Below, in pieces: positions 8,790 to 17,467 of a stretch of DNA of 64,000 nt. Every line of letters begins with the position of its first letter. The first letter of the stretch is position 1. The position numbers and the translations under genes are program-made. Below the pieces are notes generated by a model. That model did not search any database. It worked only from the letters and a program-made list of their open reading frames with translations, and had not been told where the DNA came from. Origin of the DNA: Geminicoccus harenae (GTDB taxonomy: Bacteria; Pseudomonadota; Alphaproteobacteria; Geminicoccales; Geminicoccaceae); the NCBI RefSeq assembly GCF_019800005.1, contig NZ_JABGCL010000006.1, forward strand, positions 62,001-126,000. The letters run 5' to 3'.

Positions 8790-9373
8790 CCGAGCCGGAT
8801 GCCGAGATTGGTGAGGCCGTCGTTCTTGTCGCACAGCCCGGCATTGGACATGTGCTCGGCGGACAGCATCACCGAGACGGCCGGCGCCACGCGGTAGCCG
8901 AGCGACAGGGTTTCGTGGAAGTTCACCCGGCAGCCATAGGCGTTCTCGTCGGATGACGAGCCCCCCAGGGACCCGTCATGGATGGCCCCGCCGATGCTGA
9001 GATCGGCGAAGATCCGGTCGGTGAGGCCGATGGTCCAGCCGAGGTCGGCATAGGCGAGGCTGGTGCCGCCGTTGGTGCTCACCGTACCGCCCAGGCGCGG
9101 GCGCGGCGCGAACGCCCAGGCAAGGAAGCCCGGGCTCTTGAACAGGATCTCGCCGTTGAGGTCGACTCCGTCCCGCTCATGGGCCGGGCCAGTCAGATCA
9201 TGCGCATAAACGCCCGCGCGGACTTCATGGAGCCCGGTGAAGGCTGGATAAGGTTCGGCCAAGGCCGGCAGACCCAGGCCGGACGACATCATGCAGGAGG
9301 CAGCTACGCCGATGAGAGGGCGTTGCCAGAAGGCTGGTATCATCTCGTTCTGTCTCCGCTGCACTCCGGGCAT
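8777..9373 (-). CDS. Acyloxyacyl hydrolase, PagL-like lipid A 3-O-deacylase
   Basis: This is a protein of 188-198 residues with an export signal ending near PALA and a mature part that looks like a small outer-membrane beta-barrel ending in the aromatic GIRLGYGF. The PagL catalytic signature is visible as SAEHMSNAGL, with histidine and serine two residues apart and an acidic residue downstream. PagL removes the 3-O-acyl chain of lipid A in the outer leaflet and so modifies surface charge and immune recognition. Two starts are possible: the ATG at 9373 has GAGGGG close upstream, and a second ATG lies at 9343 with GGAG. The gene stands alone and is convergent with the regulator gene. Confidence 0.82.
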   Translation of the reverse strand: MPGVQRRQNEMIPAFWQRPLIGVAASCMMSSGLGLPALAEPYPAFTGLHEVRAGVYAHDLTGPAHERDGVDLNGEILFKSPGFLAWAFAPRPRLGGTVSTNGGTSLAYADLGWTIGLTDRIFADLSIGGAIHDGSLGGSSSDENAYGCRVNFHETLSLGYRVAPAVSVMLSAEHMSNAGLCDKNDGLTNLGIRLGYGF

Positions 9374-9432
9374 GCTGCCCCTCGGCCACTGCCTTCAGTG
9401 CGTCCTTCAAGCCGGGCTACGGCGTCGTTGCC

Positions 9433-10356
9433 TCAACGGCTCACGCTGATCGCGATCTTGCCGCGCACCCGGCCGGTCATGCTGAGCGCCAGCGCATCGG
9501 CTGCCCGCTCCAGGGGGAAGGTCTGCGCCACCGGAACCGTCAGCTTCCCGGCATCCGCCAGGTCGGCTAGCTTCTGCAGGTCCTTGCCGTTCGGCCTGAC
9601 CCAGATATGAAGGCCGCCCTTCTCCTCGGCCGCCGTGTCCACGATCGAGGCATGGCGCCCGCCTTCCCGCAACACGGCCTGCGTGACGTCGAGCACCCCG
9701 CCCACGAAGTCCGCCACGATGTCGACCCCGTCCGGCGCCATCTGGCGGACCCGCTCGGCCAGCCCGTCGCCATAGGTCACGGGCTCGACGCCGAGCGAGC
9801 GGAGGAAGTCGTGGTTCTTCTCCGACGCCGTCCCGATCACCCGGGCGCCATGGGCCTTGGCGATCTGCGACCCGAACATGCCCACGCCGCCCGCGGCCGC
9901 ATGGATCAGGACGATGTCGCCCTCCTTCAGGCCGAGCCGCGTCAGGACCTGGTAGGCAGTGAGCCCCGCCAGCGGCAGCCCCGCCGCCTGGTCCCAGTCC
10001 AGGCTTCTCGGCTTGCGCGCCGCCGCCTCGGCCGAGACCGTGACGAACTCGGCGAAGGTGCCGTCATGAATGAAGCTCTTGCGGGCATAGGCGATCACCT
10101 CGTCGCCCGACCGGAATTCCGGCGTGTCCAGGCCCACCGCCTCGACCACCCCCGCCACGTCCCAGCCGGGGATGGCCGGGAAATAGGCCTGCATGATGCC
10201 GTCGAGGTAGCCCGCCATGATCTTCCAGTCGACCGGGTTCACCGCAGCGCTGCGGACCCGGATCAGGATCTCGCCCGGCCCTACCTTCGGCGTGGGCAGC
10301 TCGGACTGGCGGAGGATTTCCGGGCCACCATAGCGGTCGAAGGTGATCGCCTTCAT
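9433..10356 (-). CDS. NADP-dependent MDR-family oxidoreductase (quinone oxidoreductase type)
   Basis: This 307-residue enzyme belongs to the medium-chain dehydrogenase/reductase superfamily, in the zinc-independent quinone oxidoreductase group. It begins MKAITFDRYGGPEILR, has the GroES-like fold with AAVNPVDWKI, and a nucleotide-binding HAAAGGVGMFGSQIAKAHGA segment. No structural zinc cysteine cluster is seen. The ATG at 10356 is chosen over an in-frame start 57 bases upstream because AGGAG sits eight bases before it. It probably reduces quinones or reactive enones with NADPH. It lies 53 bases after the catalase-like gene in the same direction, which would suit a joint role in oxidative stress. 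Confidence 0.88.
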   Translation of the reverse strand: MKAITFDRYGGPEILRQSELPTPKVGPGEILIRVRSAAVNPVDWKIMAGYLDGIMQAYFPAIPGWDVAGVVEAVGLDTPEFRSGDEVIAYARKSFIHDGTFAEFVTVSAEAAARKPRSLDWDQAAGLPLAGLTAYQVLTRLGLKEGDIVLIHAAAGGVGMFGSQIAKAHGARVIGTASEKNHDFLRSLGVEPVTYGDGLAERVRQMAPDGVDIVADFVGGVLDVTQAVLREGGRHASIVDTAAEEKGGLHIWVRPNGKDLQKLADLADAGKLTVPVAQTFPLERAADALALSMTGRVRGKIAISVSR

Positions 10357-10409
10357 GACGTGCTCCTGGGAAAGTTGAACGAATCGGGTAGCCGGGAGCG
10401 CTGCCTGCG

Positions 10410-11648
10410 TCACCCCGGCATCTCCGCCATGTCCCGCGGCTCCCGGACCGGCCGGCCGTTCTCTTCCCGCCGCGCCCTGCCCAGCACCTCATAGACCTTC
10501 ATCCGCGCCCGCATGATCGAGCCCAGCGGCCGGTGCGCGGCCAGGCTGTGGGACGGGCAGAAGGCGAGGCCCTCGTCCACGAAGCTGGCACGCGCTGCAT
10601 TGAATGCATCCTGCGGCGGCAGGACCAGGCGTGCCACCGGGCGGTAGGGGCTCTCGTCCTCCGGCCATTCCTGGTTGGCGTTCTCCACCGGCATGCGCTC
10701 CAGGTCGGTGCAGAGCTGGATGCCGATCACGAATTCGGCCGGATGATCGCGGAAGAAGGCTCTGACCGCGGTGCGCAGCCCGTCCTCGTCCTGGAGGTCG
10801 AGCTTCTGGCCGATCAGGGCGCGCAGCGCCGCATGATCCGGGAAGACGCCGAGCTTGGCGATGTAGTCGCCGTAGCGCATCGGGCACTGGCTGTAATAGG
10901 GCTCGGCTAGCGGATGCAGGACGGGGTGGCCGTAGAAGTCGAGGTTCGCGCTGTCGAGGCCGACGGCGTGGAGCGCCTTGTTGCCGGCGCGCGCCGCCGT
11001 CGAGACCGCCGACTTCACCCCCTCGGGCAGGAGGGCAGCCGCCTCAGTCGCGGTGATTTGCGCCAGGAAGGTCTTGGCGCCGGGCGCGATGAAGACCTTG
11101 CCGGTGTCGAGAATCCAGTCCTGGGTCCGCTCCCCCTGGTGCCCCGGCAGCATCTCGCCCGGCACGTCCAGGATCTTGAGCGCCATGCCCCGCGGGCCGG
11201 ACACCTTGCGGTCGTCCAGCAGCTCGGCCGGGACATGGGACAGGCGGACGATCACCGGGTAGCTCCGCGGCGTCGCGAACAGACCCTGGCGCAGCTCGGG
11301 CGGCAGCCCGTCCAGCACCCGCAGCTCGCCGGCGAGGAGGCCATGGGCCTTGGCATGCGAGCTGCGCAGCGACCGGCCATAGCGCTCGCGGTTGAGCTTC
11401 ATGCCGGCGGCCATGGCGGCGATGATGCGATCGAAGGTTGCTTCCTCGTCCGGCTCGATCTGCTCGACCCCTGGATGGTAGCGGACATAGCTGGCCGGGC
11501 GGTGCGGCCTGTGCCGGGAACCGGCGGGCGCAGGTGCCCGGCCGGTGAAAGCGGTGAGCATGCTGCCGAAGGCGTAGGTGGCACCTGCCAGGGCCAAGCC
11601 GGCGAGCGCCGGCTGCAACATCGTGGGGGAACGGAAGTTCTGGTTCAT
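10410..11648 (-). CDS. Catalase-like heme protein
   Basis: This 412-residue protein has the catalase core of the small catalase-like (SrpA-type) families. The distal histidine is expected in RYGRSLRSSHAKAHG, and the later VIVRLSHVP and GPRGMALKIL segments match the catalase barrel. The N-terminal ~50 residues include a hydrophobic stretch (LAGLALAGATYAFGSMLTAF) that may be a membrane anchor or signal. Start ATG at 11648 is taken; an upstream extension has no family support. It may decompose peroxide or use it to oxidise another substrate. Activity cannot be judged from sequence alone because many members of this branch lack typical catalase activity. Confidence 0.82.
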   Translation of the reverse strand: MNQNFRSPTMLQPALAGLALAGATYAFGSMLTAFTGRAPAPAGSRHRPHRPASYVRYHPGVEQIEPDEEATFDRIIAAMAAGMKLNRERYGRSLRSSHAKAHGLLAGELRVLDGLPPELRQGLFATPRSYPVIVRLSHVPAELLDDRKVSGPRGMALKILDVPGEMLPGHQGERTQDWILDTGKVFIAPGAKTFLAQITATEAAALLPEGVKSAVSTAARAGNKALHAVGLDSANLDFYGHPVLHPLAEPYYSQCPMRYGDYIAKLGVFPDHAALRALIGQKLDLQDEDGLRTAVRAFFRDHPAEFVIGIQLCTDLERMPVENANQEWPEDESPYRPVARLVLPPQDAFNAARASFVDEGLAFCPSHSLAAHRPLGSIMRARMKVYEVLGRARREENGRPVREPRDMAEMPG

Positions 11649-11839
11649 CGCCCGATCCAGGTTGCGGTGCCCGCAGAGCAACGAGCACCGGTGAGAGCGG
11701 CTTTCCGAAGCATCGTGGCTGCACGAGCCGCCAGGATCTGCCTGCAAGGGCATGTCCAGGGATCAACGGGACGAAGGCCGGCAAGGTTGCTGCGGCAACG
11801 GCAAGCGGGCGAGGCGAGGGATGGCCCTCGCCGGCGTCC

Positions 11840-12982
11840 TCAACCCGGCAGGTGCGTGCACTTCGCCAGATTCGCGCCGTTCGCCTTCGCGAACGCCAGA
11901 TACTCCTTCCACCAGTCGGCATTCTTGTCGAAGCGCGCGCGGCCGGTGCCGTCCGGCCCGAGCGTGCCCCAGATGACCGCACCGCTGGCGCCCTGCTTCT
12001 TCAGCGTGTCGAGCTGGTGGCGGAAATAGCGCCTGGGCAGGAACTTGTTGGCCAGGACCGGCTGGTTGAGCTTGTTGTGGAACTGCATCCAGATGAACGG
12101 GTAGACCGGCTTCTTCCATTGCAGCGCCAGCTTCATCGAGCGCTGCACCATGGTAGTCCAGACCTCGAGCGTCTTCTTGCGCCGGGCCTCGGCCGTGGTG
12201 CCGACATCGTCGTACCAGTTCACGTAATAGGAGGGGAACAGCGCGTCGACTGCGGCACCCAGGCGGGACGCCTCGGCGTTGGCGCGGGCCAGCAGCGGCG
12301 GGGCCTGGACGAACTCCGGGTACTGCACGCTCGCCGGATTGCCGAAATAGCTGGTCTGGTAGCCGAAGAAGTCCTTCACCGGCGCCTCGCCATAGATGCC
12401 GTAGCGCAGGCCCGAGCCCAGCTTCTGCTTCAGGTAGCGGTGCAGGGCGATGTAGCGGTCGGCCTTCTGCCGCACCGCCGCCGGCTGGTCGGTGCGCTTG
12501 ATGCTCCAGGAGCCCTCGATGTTGACTATCGCCAGCCGGTCGGCCGAGCCCGCCGCGACCTTGCGGATCTCCTCCAGCTTGCTGTCGATATGGGCGGTAT
12601 CGATCTCGTCCCGGATCTTGCCGCCCTTGAAGAAATAGCTGGCCGTCAGCAGCGGCAGCCGGGTCAGCCCGCACTTGTCCAGGCCCTGCGGCTGGTTGGC
12701 GAAGGTGAAGTTGTAGTAGAGCCGGAACGGCTTGGGCGCCGGGACGGTCGTGGCGGCGGCCGCCGCGACCTGGACGGCATCTTCCTGGAAAGCGCTCCCG
12801 TCACCCGTTCCGGTGCTGCCCAGTATTTCGGCGGGCAGTGGCAGGGCGGCCCCAGGACGATCCACAATGTCCATGGGGTACTTAGTGTTTTCTGGAATAT
12901 TTCCGTAAGGTGCCGGGCTGAATACCAGGAAGGAAGCGGTAATTATCAGGGCGGGAGCCGAAGCTTTAGACAGGTTCCGCAA
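11840..12982 (-). CDS. Secreted protein resembling GH56 hyaluronidase, paralogue A
   Basis: This 380-residue protein is closely related to the next gene upstream. A signal peptide is likely at the N-terminus (ALIITASFLVFSPAPYG), after a TTG start at 12982 with AGGAG eight bases before. Four blocks match the order and character of hyaluronidase (GH56) motifs: AIVNIEGSWS at 151-160, where the catalytic glutamate would be E156; GIYGEAP at 195-201; DALFPSYY at 246-253; and PVYPFIWMQ at 292-300 with GASGAVIWG at 331-339. The first residue of the catalytic acid pair is asparagine, not aspartate. I noticed this similarity by eye and it has not been searched. A periplasmic or secreted polysaccharide hydrolase is the likely role. 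Confidence 0.7.
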   Translation of the reverse strand: MRNLSKASAPALIITASFLVFSPAPYGNIPENTKYPMDIVDRPGAALPLPAEILGSTGTGDGSAFQEDAVQVAAAAATTVPAPKPFRLYYNFTFANQPQGLDKCGLTRLPLLTASYFFKGGKIRDEIDTAHIDSKLEEIRKVAAGSADRLAIVNIEGSWSIKRTDQPAAVRQKADRYIALHRYLKQKLGSGLRYGIYGEAPVKDFFGYQTSYFGNPASVQYPEFVQAPPLLARANAEASRLGAAVDALFPSYYVNWYDDVGTTAEARRKKTLEVWTTMVQRSMKLALQWKKPVYPFIWMQFHNKLNQPVLANKFLPRRYFRHQLDTLKKQGASGAVIWGTLGPDGTGRARFDKNADWWKEYLAFAKANGANLAKCTHLPG

Positions 12983-13069
12983 CTGGCTGCTCCTGAACGG
13001 CAGGGTTCAGCCAGGAGATGAATGATTGCCGTGATCCGGTCAACCTGACGATGAACGAACGCCGCCTGG

Positions 13070-14158
13070 TCAGCGGTCGGGAAGCAGCGTGCAGCCGCTG
13101 AGATCCGCTCCGTTGGTCCGGGCAAAGGCGAGAAATTCCCGCCACCAGTCGGCGTTCCTGTCGAAGCTCGCCCGGCCGGTCCCATCCGGCCCGAGCGTGC
13201 CCCAGATCACCACGCCGTCCGCGCCGAGCTTCTTCAGCGTCTCGAGCTGGTAGCCGAAGAAGCCCTTGGGCAGGAACTTGTTGGCCAGCTCCGGCACGTT
13301 GATCTTGTTGTGGTACTGCATCCAGACGAACGGGTAGACCGGCCGGTCCCAGCGTTTGGCGACCTTCAGCGATTCGCGGGCCGCCACCGTCCAGCCCTGC
13401 ACCGTGAGCTCCCAGCGCTCCGCCTCGGTGCGGCCGAGATCATCGTACCAGAGCGTGTATTGCGGCGGGAACAGCGCATCCGACCGGCGCGCCAGCCGCT
13501 CGATGCCGAGATTCACCTGGGCGGCCAGTGCCGGTGCCTGGATGAAGTCCTGGTACTGCACGCTGGCCGGGTGGCCGAAATAGTCGGTCTGGTAGCTGAA
13601 ATAATCCTTCAGCGGCGCCTCGCCGTACACGCCGAACCGGTACTTCCCGCCCAGCCGGTCCTCCAGATAGTCCAGCACGTCCAGGTAGCGGTCGACCTTC
13701 TGGCGCACCACAGCCGGGGCATCGGTGCGCTTGATGCTCCAGGCCCCCTCGATGTTGACGATGCCGATGTCGCCGCTCTTGGGCGTGAACATCGCCTCGA
13801 TCTTGGCGAGGCGCTGGTCGACATAGGCGCGGTCGATCCGGTCGGTGGACTTGCCGCCCGGGAAGAACAAGGACGGGGTGAGCAGCGGCAGCCGGGTCAG
13901 GCCGCATTTGTCCAGGCCGTCCGGCTGGTTGGCGAAGGTGAAGCTCTGGTAGAGCTTGAAGCTCTTGGCCGGCGCTTCCTCCACCGGCTGCGGCATCCGG
14001 GTCAGGGGAAAGGCGCGCAGGCGCAGGCTGCCCGGCTGGGCCGGGTCGTAGACGCCCCAGGGCGGGTCGGCCGCCAGGGCCGGCCCGGCGGCGGTGCCGG
14101 ACAGGATGCCGGCCACGAGGCCCAGCGCCAGGACGAGGTGATGGACGACCCGTATCAA
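13070..14158 (-). CDS. Secreted protein resembling GH56 hyaluronidase, paralogue B
   Basis: This is the tandem paralogue of the gene at 11840, similar along nearly the whole mature length (shared FTFANQP.GLDKCGLTRLPLLT, IVNIEG.WSIKRTD, FGVYGEAP, WMQYHNKIN and VIWGTLGPDGTGRA). The TTG at 14158 is preferred because AAGGAG lies six bases upstream and it gives a compact signal peptide ending GPALA. An ATG at 14215 is possible, but the frame further upstream would run across the divergent cupin gene. The same N-x-E replaces the D-x-E of hyaluronidases. The 87-base gap to paralogue A and the same direction suggest duplication and co-transcription. Substrate unknown. Confidence 0.7.
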   Translation of the reverse strand: MIRVVHHLVLALGLVAGILSGTAAGPALAADPPWGVYDPAQPGSLRLRAFPLTRMPQPVEEAPAKSFKLYQSFTFANQPDGLDKCGLTRLPLLTPSLFFPGGKSTDRIDRAYVDQRLAKIEAMFTPKSGDIGIVNIEGAWSIKRTDAPAVVRQKVDRYLDVLDYLEDRLGGKYRFGVYGEAPLKDYFSYQTDYFGHPASVQYQDFIQAPALAAQVNLGIERLARRSDALFPPQYTLWYDDLGRTEAERWELTVQGWTVAARESLKVAKRWDRPVYPFVWMQYHNKINVPELANKFLPKGFFGYQLETLKKLGADGVVIWGTLGPDGTGRASFDRNADWWREFLAFARTNGADLSGCTLLPDR

Positions 14159-14317
14159 GCCTGGCTCCTTCCCGAGCGACCGCGCGCCGGGCGCGGATGA
14201 TCCTTGTTCCAGCATGGGCAGCTTCCATAGCCGGATCGCCCATTTCCGGAAATACGACGGCTTGACGCCCGGGTGCCTGCGGCCCATGGCGGAAGCGACC
14301 GCCAGGAGATGCCCGTC

Positions 14318-14632
14318 ATGACCTTTCGCTGCGACGTGCCGGCCGTGCCCACCATCCAGCAGGACGACCAGGCCGTGCGCATCACCCGCTGGGACTTCGC
14401 CCCCGGTGCCGCCACCGGCTGGCACGAGCATGGCTGGCCCTATTTCGTGGTGATGCTGGTGGATGGCACGCTGCGCATCCACGACGGCGACAAGGTCACC
14501 GACGTGCCGCTCGTCCAGGGCCAGTCCTACGGGCGGCCGTCCGGCATCAAGCACGACGTGATGAACGGCTCACCCCACCCGATCGCCTTCATCGAGATCG
14601 AGATCAAGCGGCCGGACCTGCTGCCGAAGTAG
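14318..14632 (+). CDS. Small cupin-domain protein
   Basis: This 104-residue single-domain cupin has the core GAATGWHEHGWPYFVVML, with the WHEHGW histidines as likely metal ligands, followed by LRIHDGD and GIKHDVMNGS. The ATG at 14318 has AGGAG nine bases upstream; an ATG at 14309 is too near that site. Proteins of this size are metal-dependent isomerases, dioxygenases or simple ligand-binding proteins, and no specific activity can be read. It is divergent from the GH56-like pair and convergent with the sensor kinase, so it appears to stand alone. Confidence 0.82.
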   Translation: MTFRCDVPAVPTIQQDDQAVRITRWDFAPGAATGWHEHGWPYFVVMLVDGTLRIHDGDKVTDVPLVQGQSYGRPSGIKHDVMNGSPHPIAFIEIEIKRPDLLPK

Positions 14633-14656
14633 GCCGGCTGGTCCCGGCCATCCGCG

Positions 14657-17215
14657 TCAGGGCTGCGCGACCTCCGGGTCATGCCGGGCCAGCTCCTGCG
14701 CGGTAGCCTCGCATACGACCTGCAGCTCCCCGGCCAGCTGCCCGATCGGCCGGCCAGCCAGCGCTTCCTGCTCGATCGCCCGTGCGACGACGCCGATCCG
14801 CAGCAGGCCGAAGCTCGGCGCCGTCCCGGCCAGGCGGTGGGCAGGCCTGGCGGCCTCGGCCGGATCGTCCTTCAGCCGCTGGATCTCCGCCACCAGCTCC
14901 CGTGCCGAGACCAGCGCATCATGCAGGAATCTCCCTGCGCGCGCCGGCCCGGCCATGGCGGTGAGCGCTGCGATGCGGGCAGGATCGAGCAGGGGTTCGG
15001 CCGCCGGGGCGTCGTCCGGCACGGCAGGAACGGCCGGCGCCGGCACATCGTCTGCCGGGGCGGCGGGCCGGCAGATTCCGGCCAGGGTCCGGTACAGCTC
15101 CCCCCAGGCGATCGGCTTGGTCAGCACGTCGTTCATGCCGGCGTTCAGGCAGCGGCGCCGTTCGGTGTCCATCACGTTGGCGGTGAGCGCCACGATCGCG
15201 ACGCTGCCGTTGGGGGGCGGCAATTGCCGGATCCGCTGCGTCGCCTCGATCCCGTCCATCTCCGGCATCTGGACGTCCATGAGGACGATGTCGAACAGCT
15301 CCTCCGCAGCCTTCTCGACCGCCTCCCGGCCGTCCCGGGCGAAGGTGATGGTGTGGCCGGCCTTGGTCAGGAAGGCGAGCAGCAGGTCGCGGTTCAGCTC
15401 GACGTCCTCGGCCACCAGGATCCGCAGCGGCGGGCACGAGGTCGGATCCGGGTCGGCCTGCTGCTCGGCGAGGCTATGGTCACCCTCGGGCAGGCGGAGC
15501 TCGAACCAGAACAGGCTGCCCTGGCCAAGCCTGCTCTCCCCGCCGATCCGGCCGCCCATGAGCTGCACGAGATGCTGGCAGATCGCGAGCCCGAGCCCGG
15601 AGCCGCCATAGCGCCGGGCGATCGAGCGGTCGGCCTGGGTGAAGGCGTGGAACAGGTCCTTCAGCCGCTCCGGGTCGATGCCGATGCCGGTGTCCCGGAT
15701 CTCGAACCGGAACCAGTCCCCTGCGGCACCATCACGCCGGCGGATCGTCACCTGGACGCCGCCCTGGCTCGTGAACTTCAGCCCGTTGCCGATCAGGTTG
15801 ACGAGGATCTGGCGGAGCCGGGCCGGATCGCCCTGGACCACCGATGGCAGCTGCGGGTCCAGGTCGAAGTCGAGCTCCAGCCCGCGCTCGACCGCCTGGG
15901 GCGCCATGATGGACTGCACCTGCGCCACGATGGCGGACAGGGAAAAGTCGACCTCGTCCGGATGGAGGCCGCCGGCTTCCAGCCGGGAGAAGTCGAGGAT
16001 GTCGTTGATCACCCCCAGCAGATGCTGGCCGGAGACCCGGATCGAGCGGACATAGTTCTGCTGGCGCGGGCCCAGCGGCTCGCTCACCAGGAGATCGGTC
16101 ATGCCGAGCACGCCGGTCAGCGGCGTGCGGATCTCGTGGCTCATCGCCGCCAGGAACTGCGCCTTCGCCCGCTCGCTTTCCTCGGCCTTCGCCTGCGCCA
16201 GCCTTGCCTGGGTGGCGGCCGCTTCCGCCTGGTCGAGCGTCGCGCGCAGGAGCGCGACGTTCTGCTGGCGTACATAGCTGAACCAGCCGCTGCCCAGGCT
16301 GAAGACGACGCTGACGGCGATGACGATGGCGACGTGCAGCCGCCACTCGGCAAACAGCGTGGCGGCCGGCTTCGCCGCGACCACCCACAGGCCCATCTCG
16401 CCCACCGGTGCTACCGAGACGACATGCTCGGTCAGCATCATGCTGCCGGCCTTCGCAGCGCCCGAGCGGAGCCATTCGTCCAGGGCAGGCGGGCGCGGCG
16501 GGGCCCCGTCGATCTGCGGCCAGTGCCTGCTGTCCATGACGTAGACCTCGCCCGACCCGTCGACGAGCGCGATCGTCTCCTCCGGCGTGGCCAGCAGGTC
16601 GGCGAACATCCGGGCGTGCAGATCCAGGTTCGCCCTGATCACGACCACGCCGGTGAGCTGGCCGGTGGCGGAGCGCAGCGGCCAGCTCACCGGCACGATC
16701 CGGCGAAACGGCGGAGACCGCGAGATGATCGGGCTGCCGATCACCATGCCGTTGCCGCGGTTCTCCAGGTGAACCCTGAAATACTCCCGGTCGCTGAGGT
16801 CCAGGTGGCCCCCGGGAATCATGCTGGCGAGCCGGATCCTGCCGTTGCGATTGAGGATGAGCACGTTGCGCTCGCCGGTATGCTCGTCATATTCGAGTAT
16901 GCTGCGTGACAGCCTGTTATACAGTCTGGCAATGCTGAAATGGCCGAAAGCCAGTTCCTGGGCGGCGATCGACACGAGCAGGTTCAGGGCGTCGAAGTCT
17001 CTGCGGACGGAGCTGGCCGCGGTGAGGCTGGTGGCGGTCAGCCGGCCCTCGGCCGTGGCCAGAACCCGCTGGCGATATGTTTCCAGCAGCGGGGAGGCCA
17101 GGAGGGCGCAGCAGGCCAGGCAGGCGAGCGCCGTCAGGAGCCCGGCCCGCCCCGGGCTCAGGGAATTGAACCGCTGCGACAGCGAGGCGAAGACGCTTCC
17201 CGGACCAAGCGACAT
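14657..17215 (-). CDS. Hybrid sensor histidine kinase with dCACHE, REC and Hpt domains
   Basis: This membrane sensor of about 850 residues has a first transmembrane helix near the N-terminus, a periplasmic CACHE-type region (with DREYFRVHL and ISRSPPFRRIVPVSWPL), a second helix (VAIVIAVSVVFSLGSGWF) and a short coiled coil. The kinase core follows: H-box FLAAMSHEIRTPLTG, N-box LVNLIGNGLKFTS, and G-boxes RDTGIGID and GGSGLGLAI. A receiver domain has phospho-aspartate in DIVLMDVQMPEMDG, and a C-terminal Hpt domain has AHRLAGTAPSFG. All phosphorelay residues are present. ATG 17215 is taken; a GTG at 17272 is also open. No cognate response regulator lies nearby, so the output target is unknown. 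Confidence 0.9.
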   Translation of the reverse strand: MSLGPGSVFASLSQRFNSLSPGRAGLLTALACLACCALLASPLLETYRQRVLATAEGRLTATSLTAASSVRRDFDALNLLVSIAAQELAFGHFSIARLYNRLSRSILEYDEHTGERNVLILNRNGRIRLASMIPGGHLDLSDREYFRVHLENRGNGMVIGSPIISRSPPFRRIVPVSWPLRSATGQLTGVVVIRANLDLHARMFADLLATPEETIALVDGSGEVYVMDSRHWPQIDGAPPRPPALDEWLRSGAAKAGSMMLTEHVVSVAPVGEMGLWVVAAKPAATLFAEWRLHVAIVIAVSVVFSLGSGWFSYVRQQNVALLRATLDQAEAAATQARLAQAKAEESERAKAQFLAAMSHEIRTPLTGVLGMTDLLVSEPLGPRQQNYVRSIRVSGQHLLGVINDILDFSRLEAGGLHPDEVDFSLSAIVAQVQSIMAPQAVERGLELDFDLDPQLPSVVQGDPARLRQILVNLIGNGLKFTSQGGVQVTIRRRDGAAGDWFRFEIRDTGIGIDPERLKDLFHAFTQADRSIARRYGGSGLGLAICQHLVQLMGGRIGGESRLGQGSLFWFELRLPEGDHSLAEQQADPDPTSCPPLRILVAEDVELNRDLLLAFLTKAGHTITFARDGREAVEKAAEELFDIVLMDVQMPEMDGIEATQRIRQLPPPNGSVAIVALTANVMDTERRRCLNAGMNDVLTKPIAWGELYRTLAGICRPAAPADDVPAPAVPAVPDDAPAAEPLLDPARIAALTAMAGPARAGRFLHDALVSARELVAEIQRLKDDPAEAARPAHRLAGTAPSFGLLRIGVVARAIEQEALAGRPIGQLAGELQVVCEATAQELARHDPEVAQP

Positions 17216-17467
17216 CAGCAGTTCTTGAGATAAGTGTGCCCGAATGGTGAGATTGTTCCTACATATCTTCACCGGGTAAAAGGTTGATCATGCAGCCGGT
17301 GCGATTTTTTTTGGCTCTTCCGGTAACATTGACGATGAGATGTGTTTCCCGCTGGCGCGATTCCTCTGCCCCGCACCGGCCGGCCGGACACCGTGCCTGG
17401 TCCGCCCGCCGGAGGCGGGTCTTTCCTGCCCATCGCTCGCCTTGACCAAACCCTCGCGCGTCGTCAG

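Noticed and set aside
14159..14554. Long N-terminal extension of GH56-like paralogue B
   Set aside because: It runs antisense through the cupin gene, lacks similarity to paralogue A, and a TTG with AAGGAG gives a clean signal peptide.
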